DNA of 64,000 nt, taken from assembly GCA_002729525.1 (NCBI GenBank), contig PBYI01000009.1, positions 186,001 to 250,000 of the forward strand, written 5' to 3'. Positions 30,883 through 38,998 of this stretch are shown here, piece by piece. Position 1 is the stretch's first letter. Each line of letters opens with the position of its first letter. The position numbers and the translations under genes were made by a program. The stretch comes from Nocardioides sp. (GTDB lineage Bacteria > Actinomycetota > Actinomycetes > Propionibacteriales > Nocardioidaceae). Below the pieces are notes generated by a model. It saw nothing but the letters and a program-made list of their open reading frames with translations. It ran no database searches and was not told where the DNA came from.

Positions 30883-33531
30883 GTGACGCCCTCGGTCCTG
30901 CTGCCCGCCGCGCCCCCGGCGCGCGCCGGCGCGCCCGCCGTCACCGGCACCGGTGTCCACCTGGCCCGCGGCCTGCGCGACCACGGCCACCGCGTCGCTG
31001 TCGTCGCCGGCGGCGAGCCCACGACGTACGCCACCCTGGCCGACCTGGTCGACGCCCGCCGCCGCATCCTCGGGAGCACCCGCTCGCTGGTGCTACTCGC
31101 CGCGCGCACCGACCTCGACACCGTCGTCACCCACCTCGCCGCGCTCGCCGACGGGCACGTCGTGCTGCCGGTCGACGCCGACCGGCCCGACCACGTCGCC
31201 GCGCTGGCGGAGACCTGGGACGTCGACGTGATCGCCGACGGTGCCGCCCTCGACGTACGCCGCCCTGCCGCGGCGCGCGAGCCCGCCCGGCTCCACGACG
31301 ACCTCGCCCTGCTGATGTCGACGTCCGGCACCACCGGCTCACCGCGGCTGGTGCGGCTCGGGCGCGCCGGTGTCGAGGCCAACACCGACGCGGTCGTCGA
31401 GGCGCTGGGCGTGCGCTGCGACGACGTCGCGGCCCTGACGCTCCCGCTGCACTACTGCTACGGCCTCTCGGTGCTGCACACCCACCTGCGTATCGGCGCG
31501 ACGGTCGTCCGGCCCGAGCACCCGGTCGCCACCGACGGGTTCTGGGACGAGGCGGCCCGGCACGCGGTGACGACCTTCCCCGGCGTGCCGCACACCTTCG
31601 AGCTGCTGGAGCGGCACGGGTGGCCGTCGGTCGCCGACGGTCGGGCCGCCTCGGTGCGCTACCTCACCCAGGCCGGCGGCGCCATGCGGCCCGAGCGCGT
31701 GCGCGCGTGGGCCGAGCGCGGCGCCCGCGCCGGCTTCGACCTGCGGGTGATGTACGGCCAGACCGAGGCCACCGCCCGGATGACGGTGCTGCCCGCCGAC
31801 CTGGCCGCCGTCCGCCCCGGCAGCGTGGGCCGTGCCGTGCCGGGCAGTCGGGTGCTCGCGGTCGACACCGGGGACCCCGACCGGGTACTCGCCGCCGGCG
31901 AGGTGGGCGAGCTGGTCCTGGAGGGGCCGGGCGTGATGCTCGGGTACGCCGAGAGCGCCGCCGACCTGGCACGCGGGCGCGACGTCGTACGCCTGCGGAC
32001 GGGCGACCTGGGCCGGGTCGGCGCCGACGGGCTCGTCGAGGTGGTCGGCCGGACCGCAAGGTTCGCCAAGGTGCTCGGTCTGCGCGTCGACCTGGACCGG
32101 GTCGAGCGAGCGCTGGACGCCGCAGGCCTGCCTGCCCTCGTGGTCGACGGCGGCGACCACCTCGCCGTCCTGGTGCGCGGCGGCCACCGCCGCACCCTGC
32201 TCGCACGCGACGCCGCTGCCGACGCCACCGGGCTGCCGGTGCACGCCGTCCGGGTCGCCGGTACGGGCGCGATCCCGCTCCTGGCCAGCGGGAAGCCCGA
32301 CCGCTCCGGCGTGCTCGCCGCTGTGGCGGCTCTCGCCGGCGACCGGGGCCCCGGCGAGACGGTCGCCGACCTCTACGCCACGGTCCTCGCGGTGCCCGCC
32401 CCCGCTCCGTCGGCGACCTTCGCCGGGCTGGGGGGCGACTCGCTGTCCTTCGTCGAGGCGTCGGTGCGGCTCGAGCGGCTGGTGGGCACCCTCCCCCACG
32501 ACTGGCACGTGCGCCCGGTCGCCGAGCTCGATGCGCTCCGCACGGCCCACGCAGACGCCCCGCCGCCGACCGCCCGGCGGACCGGGGTCGTGGTCGAGAC
32601 CGGGGTCGTCGTGCGGGCGCTGGCGATCACAGCGGTGGTCGCAGGCCACGCCAACCTGCTCACCCTGCTCGGCGGCGCGCACGTGCTGCTGGTGCTGGCC
32701 GGGCACCAGCTCGCCCGCTTCCACCTCGCGCCCACCACCGCCGGCGACCGGGTGCGCGGGCTGCTGCGCGGTGCCGCCCGGGTGGCCGTGCCGACGGTCG
32801 TCTGGGCCGGCGCGGTCACCCTGGTGAGCGGGTTCTACCCGTGGACCACGGTGCTCCTCCTCAACGACCTGCTCGGGCCCGAGGGGTGGTCGGAGCCCGC
32901 GTGGTACCTGTGGTTCGTCGAGGTGCTCGTCGTGGTGCTGCTCGGCGCCGCCGCACTGTTCGCGGTGCCGGTCGTGCACCGCGCGGAGCGGCGCTGGCCG
33001 TTCGCGCTCCCGGTCGCCCTCACCCTGGCCGCGCTCACGACCCGGTTCGGGCTGGTGCCGCTGGCCGACGGCGACGTCATCCACCGCGCCCCGGCGGTGC
33101 TGTGGCTGGCCGGGCTCGGCTGGGCCGGCGCGCGGGCCACCACCCCGACCCGACGGCTGCTCGTGAGCGCCCTCGCGCTCGCGGCGGTGCCGGGCTTCTT
33201 CGACGACCCCGCCCGCGAGGCGCTCGTGCTCGCAGGCGTGCTGGTGCTCGTCTGGGTACGCCGAGTCCGGCTCCCCCGCCCGCTCGTGGCGCCGCTGGCG
33301 GTGCTGGCGTCGGCGTCGCTGTGGATCTACCTCACCCACTGGCAGGTCTACCCGCACCTCGAGGACCGCTGGCCGCTCGCCGCGACCGTCTCCTCGCTGC
33401 TCGTCGGCGTCCTCGCGTGGCGGGCCTGGGAGTCCGGCGTACGACGGCTGGCCGCGGTCAGGCGCCGGGTGGCGCCGTCATCGCCCGGTCGCCCGACAGC
33501 AGCACCGGCCGTGCCCCGGCCACGACGCTGA
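30883..33531 (+). CDS. Adenylation-carrier-membrane acyltransferase fusion, iron regulated
   Basis: An 882-aa three-part protein. Residues about 1-480 form an AMP-forming adenylation domain: A3 STSGTTGSPR (about 147), A5 YGQTEATARM, A7 LRTGDLGRV, A8 RFAKVLGLRVDLDRVE, A10 LASGKPDRS with the catalytic Lys. Residues about 485-545 form a carrier domain with FAGLGGDSLSF, whose Ser (about 520) would carry phosphopantetheine. Residues about 555-855 form a membrane acyltransferase-3-like domain of about ten helices that begins VVRALAITAVVAGH. The architecture suggests one protein that activates an acid, holds it as a thioester and transfers it to an acceptor at the membrane. Both substrate and acceptor are unknown. 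It is placed downstream of an iron box and convergent with fbpABC, overlapping fbpC by 74 bases. GTG 30874 is an alternative start. Confidence 0.75.
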   Translation: MTPSVLLPAAPPARAGAPAVTGTGVHLARGLRDHGHRVAVVAGGEPTTYATLADLVDARRRILGSTRSLVLLAARTDLDTVVTHLAALADGHVVLPVDADRPDHVAALAETWDVDVIADGAALDVRRPAAAREPARLHDDLALLMSTSGTTGSPRLVRLGRAGVEANTDAVVEALGVRCDDVAALTLPLHYCYGLSVLHTHLRIGATVVRPEHPVATDGFWDEAARHAVTTFPGVPHTFELLERHGWPSVADGRAASVRYLTQAGGAMRPERVRAWAERGARAGFDLRVMYGQTEATARMTVLPADLAAVRPGSVGRAVPGSRVLAVDTGDPDRVLAAGEVGELVLEGPGVMLGYAESAADLARGRDVVRLRTGDLGRVGADGLVEVVGRTARFAKVLGLRVDLDRVERALDAAGLPALVVDGGDHLAVLVRGGHRRTLLARDAAADATGLPVHAVRVAGTGAIPLLASGKPDRSGVLAAVAALAGDRGPGETVADLYATVLAVPAPAPSATFAGLGGDSLSFVEASVRLERLVGTLPHDWHVRPVAELDALRTAHADAPPPTARRTGVVVETGVVVRALAITAVVAGHANLLTLLGGAHVLLVLAGHQLARFHLAPTTAGDRVRGLLRGAARVAVPTVVWAGAVTLVSGFYPWTTVLLLNDLLGPEGWSEPAWYLWFVEVLVVVLLGAAALFAVPVVHRAERRWPFALPVALTLAALTTRFGLVPLADGDVIHRAPAVLWLAGLGWAGARATTPTRRLLVSALALAAVPGFFDDPAREALVLAGVLVLVWVRRVRLPRPLVAPLAVLASASLWIYLTHWQVYPHLEDRWPLAATVSSLLVGVLAWRAWESGVRRLAAVRRRVAPSSPGRPTAAPAVPRPRR

Positions 33532-34555
33532 CGTCGACCTCGGCGCCCACCGGCAGCCGGTGGCCGTGCCGCCCGGAGCGCACCGTGCGCCCGCTCGGCA
33601 GTCGTACGACGTGCACCGCGACCGCGCCCTGGTAGTCGACCCGCTCGACGACCGCGCCGCTGCCCGGCACCGCGCGCAGCGCGACCTCGTGCGGGCGGAG
33701 CATCACCTCGACCTCGGCGTCGACGCCGCCCCACCCGGGGACGGTCGAGACGACGCCGACCTCGCTGGTCAGCAGCGCGTCGCGCACGTGCGCGGGCAGG
33801 AAGTCGGCCTCGCCCATGAAGGTCGCCACGAAACGCGTCGCGGGCCGTTCGTAGACCTCCTCCGGCGTGCCGACCTGGCAGATCGCGCCGTCGCGCATCA
33901 CCGCCATCCGGTCGCCCATCGCCAGCGCCTCGACCTGGTCGTGCGTCACCACGACCGCGGCGCTGCCGGACTCGCGCAGCACGGCCAGGGTGTCGGCGCG
34001 CACCTGGACGCGCAGGTTGGCGTCGAGGTTGGAGTAGGGCTCGTCGAGCAGCACGACGGCCGGCCGCGGCGCCAGCGCGCGGGCCAGCGCGACGCGCTGC
34101 TGCTCGCCGCCGGACAGCTCGTGCGGGGCCCGCTGCGAGAGGTGCGCCAGGCCGACGAGGTCGAGCACCTCGGCCACCCGGCCGACACGCTCGCCGCGGG
34201 GCAGCCCGTCGAGGCCGAAGGCGACGTTGCGGGCGACGTCGAGGTGCGGGAAGAGCGCGTGGTCCTGGAAGACCAGACCGACCCGGCGGCGCTCCGGCGG
34301 CACCCAGGCCCCCTCGCCCGCCACGGTGCGCCCGCCGACCGACACGGTGCCCTCGTCGGGCACCTCCAGCCCCGCGACCAGGCGCAGCAGGGTCGACTTG
34401 CCGCAGCCCGAGGGCCCGATGAGGGTGACGACCTCGCCCGGGTCGAGCGCGAGGTCGACCTCGCGGACCGCGGGCGTTCCGGCGTACGCCTTGGTCACCG
34501 ACGACAGCGCGAGGGCCGTCGCCGGCGCCGTGGTGGGATCGGCGGCGGTGCTCAC
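33458..34555 (-). CDS. fbpC: Ferric iron ABC transporter ATP-binding protein (FbpC type)
   Basis: The 365-aa ATPase of an iron(III) importer. It has Walker A IGPSGCGKST, Q-loop VFQDHALFPHL, signature LSGGEQQRVALARAL, Walker B VVLLDEPYSNLD and the H-loop VTHDQ. A C-terminal TOBE-like domain (about 270-350: VEVMLRPHEVAL, VVERVDYQGAVAVHVVRL) is present as in FbpC/PotA/CysA relatives. The GTG start lies 4 bases after the permease stop, with GAGGATG just upstream. It is the last gene of fbpABC, so it is expressed from the iron box at 37299. Its 3' end overlaps the convergent acyltransferase gene by 74 bases. Confidence 0.9.
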   Translation of the reverse strand: MSTAADPTTAPATALALSSVTKAYAGTPAVREVDLALDPGEVVTLIGPSGCGKSTLLRLVAGLEVPDEGTVSVGGRTVAGEGAWVPPERRRVGLVFQDHALFPHLDVARNVAFGLDGLPRGERVGRVAEVLDLVGLAHLSQRAPHELSGGEQQRVALARALAPRPAVVLLDEPYSNLDANLRVQVRADTLAVLRESGSAAVVVTHDQVEALAMGDRMAVMRDGAICQVGTPEEVYERPATRFVATFMGEADFLPAHVRDALLTSEVGVVSTVPGWGGVDAEVEVMLRPHEVALRAVPGSGAVVERVDYQGAVAVHVVRLPSGRTVRSGRHGHRLPVGAEVDVSVVAGARPVLLSGDRAMTAPPGA

Positions 34556-34559
34556 GGGG

Positions 34560-36251
34560 TCATCCTCGCCGGTCGGCCCCGCCGCGGAACGTCAGGGCCA
34601 CCGGGACGACCGCCACGAGCACGATGAGCAGCGCCGGCAGGGCGGCCTGCTCCCAGAAGTTCTCCGAGGCCAGCTCGTAGACCCACACCGAGAGCGTCGT
34701 GAAGCCGAACGGGCGCAGCATCAGCACCAGCGGCAGCTCCTTGAGCGCGTCGACCAACACCAGCGTGAGTGCCACGCCGACTCCGCCGCGGGCCAGCGGG
34801 AGGTGCACGCGCGACAGCAGGCGGGTCGGGCCGGCGCCGAGCGACAGCGCGCTCGCGCTCACCGACGGCGGGATCCGCACGAAGCTCGCGTCGACGGCCT
34901 GGTACGCCGGCGCGGTGAAGCGCACGACGTACGCCACCAGGATGCCGAGGACCGAGCCGGTGACCAGGATGCCGGTGCCGTTCGCGCTGCCCAGCGCCAC
35001 CGCGAGCCGGTCGAGACCGACGAAGAGGGTCAGCACACCGATGCCCACGACCGCGCCCGGGACGGCGTACCCCAGCGTGGTGACCTGGGCGGCACCACGC
35101 ACCCCCCGGCCCCCGCCGAGCCGGGTGGCGTGCGCGAGGACGAGCGACACGAGCGTGCAGGCCAGCGCGGCGACGACCGCGACGACCAGCGCGTTGACGA
35201 GGTGCTCCACGAAGCGTCCGTCGACGACCCGGCCGGCGTCGTCGGCCAGCGCCGAGGCCGCCCAGGTGACCAGGCGCAGCACCGGCAGCGCGAAGGCCAG
35301 CGCGAGCACCGTGCAGGCGGCTCCGCAGGCGGTCGCCGCGCGCCAGCCGTGCAGGCGCCGCTGCTCCAGGCCGCGCCCGCGCCCACCGCGCTGGTGGTAG
35401 CGCGCCCGGCCGCGCAGCGCCCGCTCGGTGGCGAGCACGGCCACCGCGAACATCAGCACCAACAGCGCCAGCGACACCGCCGAGCCGACGTCGTAGGTGC
35501 CCTTCCAGGTCAGGTAGACGCCGACCGAGACGGTACGGACGTTGAAGTACTGCACGGTCGCGAAGTCGGTCAGCACCTCCATCGTCACCAGGGCCAGGCC
35601 CGCGGCCAGCGACGGCCGCGCGAGCGGCAGCAGCACCGTGCGGAACGCCCGGGCGCGCGAGGCACCCAGGCTGCGGGCGGCGTCGTACGCAGACGGGGCG
35701 AGGTCGAGGAACGCCGCCCGGGCGAGCAGGTAGACGTAGGGGTAGAGCGTCAGCGTCAGGACGACGACCGCGCCGCCGACCGAGCGCACCGGCAGGCCCG
35801 GCAGGTCCTCGCCGAGCACGGAGCGCAGCGCGCCCTGCACCGGCCCGGCGTAGTCGAAGGTGGAGAGGAACACGAAGCCGAGCACGTACGCCGGCATCGC
35901 CAGCGGCAGCACCAGCAGCCACGACAGCACCCGCCGCAGCGGGAAGTCGTAGGCGCTGACGAGCCAGGCCAGGCCGGTGCCGAGCACGCCGGTGCCGATG
36001 GCGGTGCCGGCGAGCAGCAGGAGCGTGGTGACCACCATCGAGCCCGTGCTGGACGGGAGCGACACCGGACCCTGCGCGGCGCCGTACACCGCGACGGCCA
36101 CGACGGGCGCGGCGACGACGGCCGCGACCAGCACGGCGGCCAGCGACCAGGTGCGACGTCCGCGCCCCGGGCGCGCCCAGCCACGCCGCCGGCGCCGAGG
36201 CCCTGGGTCCTGGCTCGCGGCGGGTGCCGGGACGGGGGCGAGGGCGGTCAC
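34560..36251 (-). CDS. fbpB: Ferric iron ABC transporter permease (FbpB type)
   Basis: A 563-aa integral membrane protein made of two fused permease halves with about 12 helices. Each half carries the EAA-like cytoplasmic loop: SAYDAARSLGASRARAFRTVLLPLARPSLAAG and, in the second half, SASALSLGAGPTRLLSRVHLPLARGG (quoted only to show the repeated pattern, positions about 190 and 460). This double form is typical of FbpB/SfuB iron permeases. The first 35 residues are a basic cytoplasmic tail. The GTG start overlaps the fbpA stop (GTGA), so the genes are coupled. Confidence 0.9.
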   Translation of the reverse strand: MTALAPVPAPAASQDPGPRRRRRGWARPGRGRRTWSLAAVLVAAVVAAPVVAVAVYGAAQGPVSLPSSTGSMVVTTLLLLAGTAIGTGVLGTGLAWLVSAYDFPLRRVLSWLLVLPLAMPAYVLGFVFLSTFDYAGPVQGALRSVLGEDLPGLPVRSVGGAVVVLTLTLYPYVYLLARAAFLDLAPSAYDAARSLGASRARAFRTVLLPLARPSLAAGLALVTMEVLTDFATVQYFNVRTVSVGVYLTWKGTYDVGSAVSLALLVLMFAVAVLATERALRGRARYHQRGGRGRGLEQRRLHGWRAATACGAACTVLALAFALPVLRLVTWAASALADDAGRVVDGRFVEHLVNALVVAVVAALACTLVSLVLAHATRLGGGRGVRGAAQVTTLGYAVPGAVVGIGVLTLFVGLDRLAVALGSANGTGILVTGSVLGILVAYVVRFTAPAYQAVDASFVRIPPSVSASALSLGAGPTRLLSRVHLPLARGGVGVALTLVLVDALKELPLVLMLRPFGFTTLSVWVYELASENFWEQAALPALLIVLVAVVPVALTFRGGADRRG

Positions 36252-37267
36252 CGGTAGCCGGCGGCCTCGAGCACCTCCACGGCCTCGCCGTTGAGCGAGC
36301 CGTACGCCGACGCGTCGACCGGCATCCGCTCGAACTCACCGAACGAGGCGACGAGCGGCTCGGGCTCGACGTCCGGGTTGACCGGGAGCTCGTGGTTGGC
36401 GTCGACGAAGGCGCTCTGCCCGTCGGTGGCCAGCCACTCCAGGAGCGCCTGGGCGTCCGCGGCGTTGTCGGAGCCCTCGACGACGCCGGCGCCGGAGATG
36501 TTCACGTGGGTGCCGGCGCCGTCCTGGCTGGCCCAGTAGAGCTCGACGCCCAGGTCGGGGTCCTCCTCCAGCAGCCGCGCCAGGTAGTAGTGGTTGGTGA
36601 TGCCGACCTCGCAGCCGCCGGCGGCGATCGTCTCGATCTGCTCGACGTCGTTGCTCATGATCTGCACGTCGTTGGCGACCCAGCCCTCGACGACCTCCTG
36701 GGTGGCCTCGCGGCCCTGGAGGCCGATGAGGCTCGCGACCAGACTCTGGGTGTATGACGCCGTCTCGTCGCGCATGCACAGCCGACCGGCCCACTTGGGG
36801 TCGGTGAGGCCGGCGTAGGTGTCCTCGGCGTCGAACTCGGCCGGGTCGACCTTCTCGGGGTCGTAGACGACCGTGCGGGCGCGCATCGCCAGGCCGAACC
36901 AGCGGCCGTCGGCGTCGCGCAGGTCGGCGGGCACCGCGCCCTCGAGCTCCGGGGAGTCGATCGCGGCGAGCTCGCCCTGCTCGGCGGCGTTCCAGAGGTT
37001 GCCGGCGTCGACGGTCATGAAGACGTCGGCGGGCGTGCCGTCGCCCTCGGCCTTGAGCCGCTCCAGCAGCTCGGCGTCGTCGCCGTACAGGAACTCCACG
37101 GTGATGCCGGTGTCCTCGGTGAAGTCGGCGAACGCCTCCTCCAGGTCGTAGTGGCGCGCGGAGTAGACTTGCAGGTCGGCCTCCTCGCCACCGACCAGGC
37201 CGCAGCCGGCGAGCGGCACGAGCGTGGCGAGTGCGATCAGGGGAAGTACGGCGCGGGTGCGCTTCAC
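36248..37267 (-). CDS. fbpA: Ferric iron-binding lipoprotein (FbpA type)
   Basis: The 339-aa substrate-binding protein of the iron importer. The signal peptide ends in the lipobox PLAGC (lipidated Cys 22), anchoring it outside the membrane. The mature protein starts LQVYSARHYDLEEAFADF, typical of Fbp/Fut ferric-binding proteins. The adjacent tyrosines Tyr227-Tyr228 (NHYYLARL) match the pair that coordinates Fe(III) in this family. GAGGAG lies 7 bases before the GTG. An iron box is 32 bases upstream of the start, so the fbpABC operon should be derepressed when iron is scarce. It is divergent from the sigma-factor operon. Confidence 0.93.
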   Translation of the reverse strand: MKRTRAVLPLIALATLVPLAGCGLVGGEEADLQVYSARHYDLEEAFADFTEDTGITVEFLYGDDAELLERLKAEGDGTPADVFMTVDAGNLWNAAEQGELAAIDSPELEGAVPADLRDADGRWFGLAMRARTVVYDPEKVDPAEFDAEDTYAGLTDPKWAGRLCMRDETASYTQSLVASLIGLQGREATQEVVEGWVANDVQIMSNDVEQIETIAAGGCEVGITNHYYLARLLEEDPDLGVELYWASQDGAGTHVNISGAGVVEGSDNAADAQALLEWLATDGQSAFVDANHELPVNPDVEPEPLVASFGEFERMPVDASAYGSLNGEAVEVLEAAGYR

Positions 37268-37298
37268 GTCGGGGCTCCTCGACGAGTCCGGGCGGGGT

Positions 37299-37317
37299 TT
37301 CGGTAAGGCTAACCTGA
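37299..37317 (-). promoter_or_regulatory. IdeR/DtxR iron box of fbpABC
   Basis: Read on the minus strand, TCAGGTTAGCCTTACCGAA matches the 19-bp IdeR/DtxR consensus at nearly all conserved positions. The embedded TAGCCT (37311-37306) can serve as the -10, so repressor and polymerase would compete. This predicts iron-repressed expression of the ferric transporter. Confidence 0.87.
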
Positions 37318-37427
37318 GTGCCTGCTGTGCAGAAATGTGCGGCCCGTCTCCCCGACCGTGTCAACCGGTCGCCGGGCTCACGCGTCGCACTAGCGTGACC
37401 AGCCATGCACTGCTCGGGACGGCACCG

Positions 37428-38015
37428 GTGAGCGGCACCGGCGACGCCGCTGGTGCCGGCGACCCGCGGCACTGGAGCGCGGACGAGGCACTGGAGCACC
37501 TGTACGCCGCCCACTGGCGCCGCCTGGTGCGGCTCTCGGTGCTGCTCGTGCGCGACCAGGGCACCGCCGAGGAGGTCGCCCAGGACGCCTTCGTCGCACT
37601 CCACAAGCGGTGGCGGCGCCTGCGCGACCCCGACCGGGCGGCGGCGTACCTGCGGCAGACGGTGGTCAACCGCTCCCGCTCGGTGCTCCGGCACCGGGCC
37701 GTGGTCGACCGGCACGCAGCAGCGCTGCGCCGCGAGGAGCCGGTCACCGACGGAGCCGACGCCCCGGCGTTGGACCGGGCCCGGCGCGACACGGTGCTCG
37801 ACGCCCTCGCCGCCCTGCCGGACCGCCAGCGCGAGGTGCTGGCGCTGCGCTACTACGCCGACCTCTCCGAGGCCGAGATCGCCGACGCGCTCGGCATCGC
37901 CCGCGGCTCGGTGAAGGCGCACGCCTCCCGGGGCGCCGCCGCGCTGCGCGGGCTGCTCGCCGACGAACGGCCCACCGCCCCACCCGAGCCCGACCTGAAC
38001 AGGGACGACCAGTGA
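37428..38015 (+). CDS. ECF-type RNA polymerase sigma factor (SigE family)
   Basis: A 195-aa alternative sigma factor. Region 2 is LEHLYAAHWRRLVRLSVLLVRDQGTAEEVAQDAFVAL with the aromatic/basic core WRRL. Region 4 is DALAALPDRQREVLALRYYADLSEAEIADALGIARGSVKAH, a clear helix-turn-helix. It resembles the actinobacterial SigE-like (TIGR02983) group. The start is placed at GTG 37428, with a -10-like TAGCGT at 37391-37396. An upstream GTG at 37395 lies inside that element. The stop overlaps the start of a membrane protein gene (GTGA) that may be its regulator. No zinc-binding anti-sigma motif is apparent there. Confidence 0.87.
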   Translation: MSGTGDAAGAGDPRHWSADEALEHLYAAHWRRLVRLSVLLVRDQGTAEEVAQDAFVALHKRWRRLRDPDRAAAYLRQTVVNRSRSVLRHRAVVDRHAAALRREEPVTDGADAPALDRARRDTVLDALAALPDRQREVLALRYYADLSEAEIADALGIARGSVKAHASRGAAALRGLLADERPTAPPEPDLNRDDQ

Positions 38016-38998
38016 CCGACGACCCGCACTCGATGCGCCACCTGCTCCACGACGCCGTCGACGACGTCGAGCCCCGCGACCGGCTGACGGCCGTGCGAGC
38101 CCGCGCTGTACGCCGCCGCGGGGCCCGTCGCGCCGCCTGGGGCGGCGGGGCACTGCTCGCGGCCGCCGCCACGGTCGTGGCCGTCGCCCTCGTGCCCGGG
38201 ACCGACGCGCCGCGAGCGCTGGACCCCGGCTCCCCCGGCTCCCCCGGCTCCGCCGGCTCGCCCGGGCCGTCGGCGACGGTGCCCGACGGCGCCACCACCG
38301 GCACTCCCAGCGAGGGCGGGACGGTGCTCCGCGCGCTCTACTTCGTCGGCGACACCCCGCGCGGCGACCGGCTGTACCGGGAGTTCCGGCAGGTGCCGGT
38401 CGGGACCGGACCGGACGACCTCGCACCCGTGGTCGCCGCCCTCGCGGCCGGCCCCGACGACGGCGACTACCGCACCCGGGTCACGGGCGACGGCGTCTCC
38501 GCGCAGGTGGTCGAGGGTGAGGTGCGGGTGCTCGTCCCGGACGCGCTGTACGACGACCCGCTGGCCGCGCAGCAGCTGCTGCGCACGCTGGAGGCGGCCA
38601 CGGACGGCCTGCCGTCGACGTGGTACGCCGCCGACGGCCGGGTGGGCTCCGTGGCGGACGACCGCGACCTCCTGGCGAGCGTCAGCATCAGCGACCCCGC
38701 GGAGGGCGTCGCCGTCAGCGGTGTCCTGCGGGCCCGCGGGCGCGGCTACGTCTTCGAGGGGACCGTCGCCTGGCACCTGTACGACGTCGACGGCGGCAGC
38801 GTGCGCGACGGGGTGACCACGACCGCGGACTCCAGCAGGTTCTCCCCGTGGCAGGTCGAGGTGGGCCTCACCGGGCTCCCGGCCGGTCGCTATCTCTTCG
38901 TGGTCGAGGAGGACGACGTCACCGGGGACGGCGCGACCTCCGACACGCGCTGGATCACCGTCGAACCCGACCCGACTGACTGGAGGATGGACCCATGA
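38012..38998 (+). CDS. Membrane protein with GerMN and Gmad2 domains (possible anti-sigma partner)
   Basis: A 328-aa single-pass protein. The short cytoplasmic part (about 1-45: MRHLLHDAVDDVEPRDRLTAV) looks like the N-terminus of proteins encoded beside ECF sigma factors. One helix follows (AAWGGGALLAAAATVVAVAL), then a GSPG-rich collagen-like linker. Outside lie a GerMN-like domain (about 105-215: ALYFVGDTPRGDRLYREFRQVP, VLVPDALYDDP) and a Gmad2 Ig-like domain (about 230-325: VSISDPAEGVAVSGVLRARG, YVFEGTVAW). These domains were first named from spore germination proteins, but this lineage does not make endospores. The position suggests control of the sigma factor by an external signal, which is inference. 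It overlaps the next gene by 4 bases (ATGA). Confidence 0.72.
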   Translation: MTDDPHSMRHLLHDAVDDVEPRDRLTAVRARAVRRRGARRAAWGGGALLAAAATVVAVALVPGTDAPRALDPGSPGSPGSAGSPGPSATVPDGATTGTPSEGGTVLRALYFVGDTPRGDRLYREFRQVPVGTGPDDLAPVVAALAAGPDDGDYRTRVTGDGVSAQVVEGEVRVLVPDALYDDPLAAQQLLRTLEAATDGLPSTWYAADGRVGSVADDRDLLASVSISDPAEGVAVSGVLRARGRGYVFEGTVAWHLYDVDGGSVRDGVTTTADSSRFSPWQVEVGLTGLPAGRYLFVVEEDDVTGDGATSDTRWITVEPDPTDWRMDP

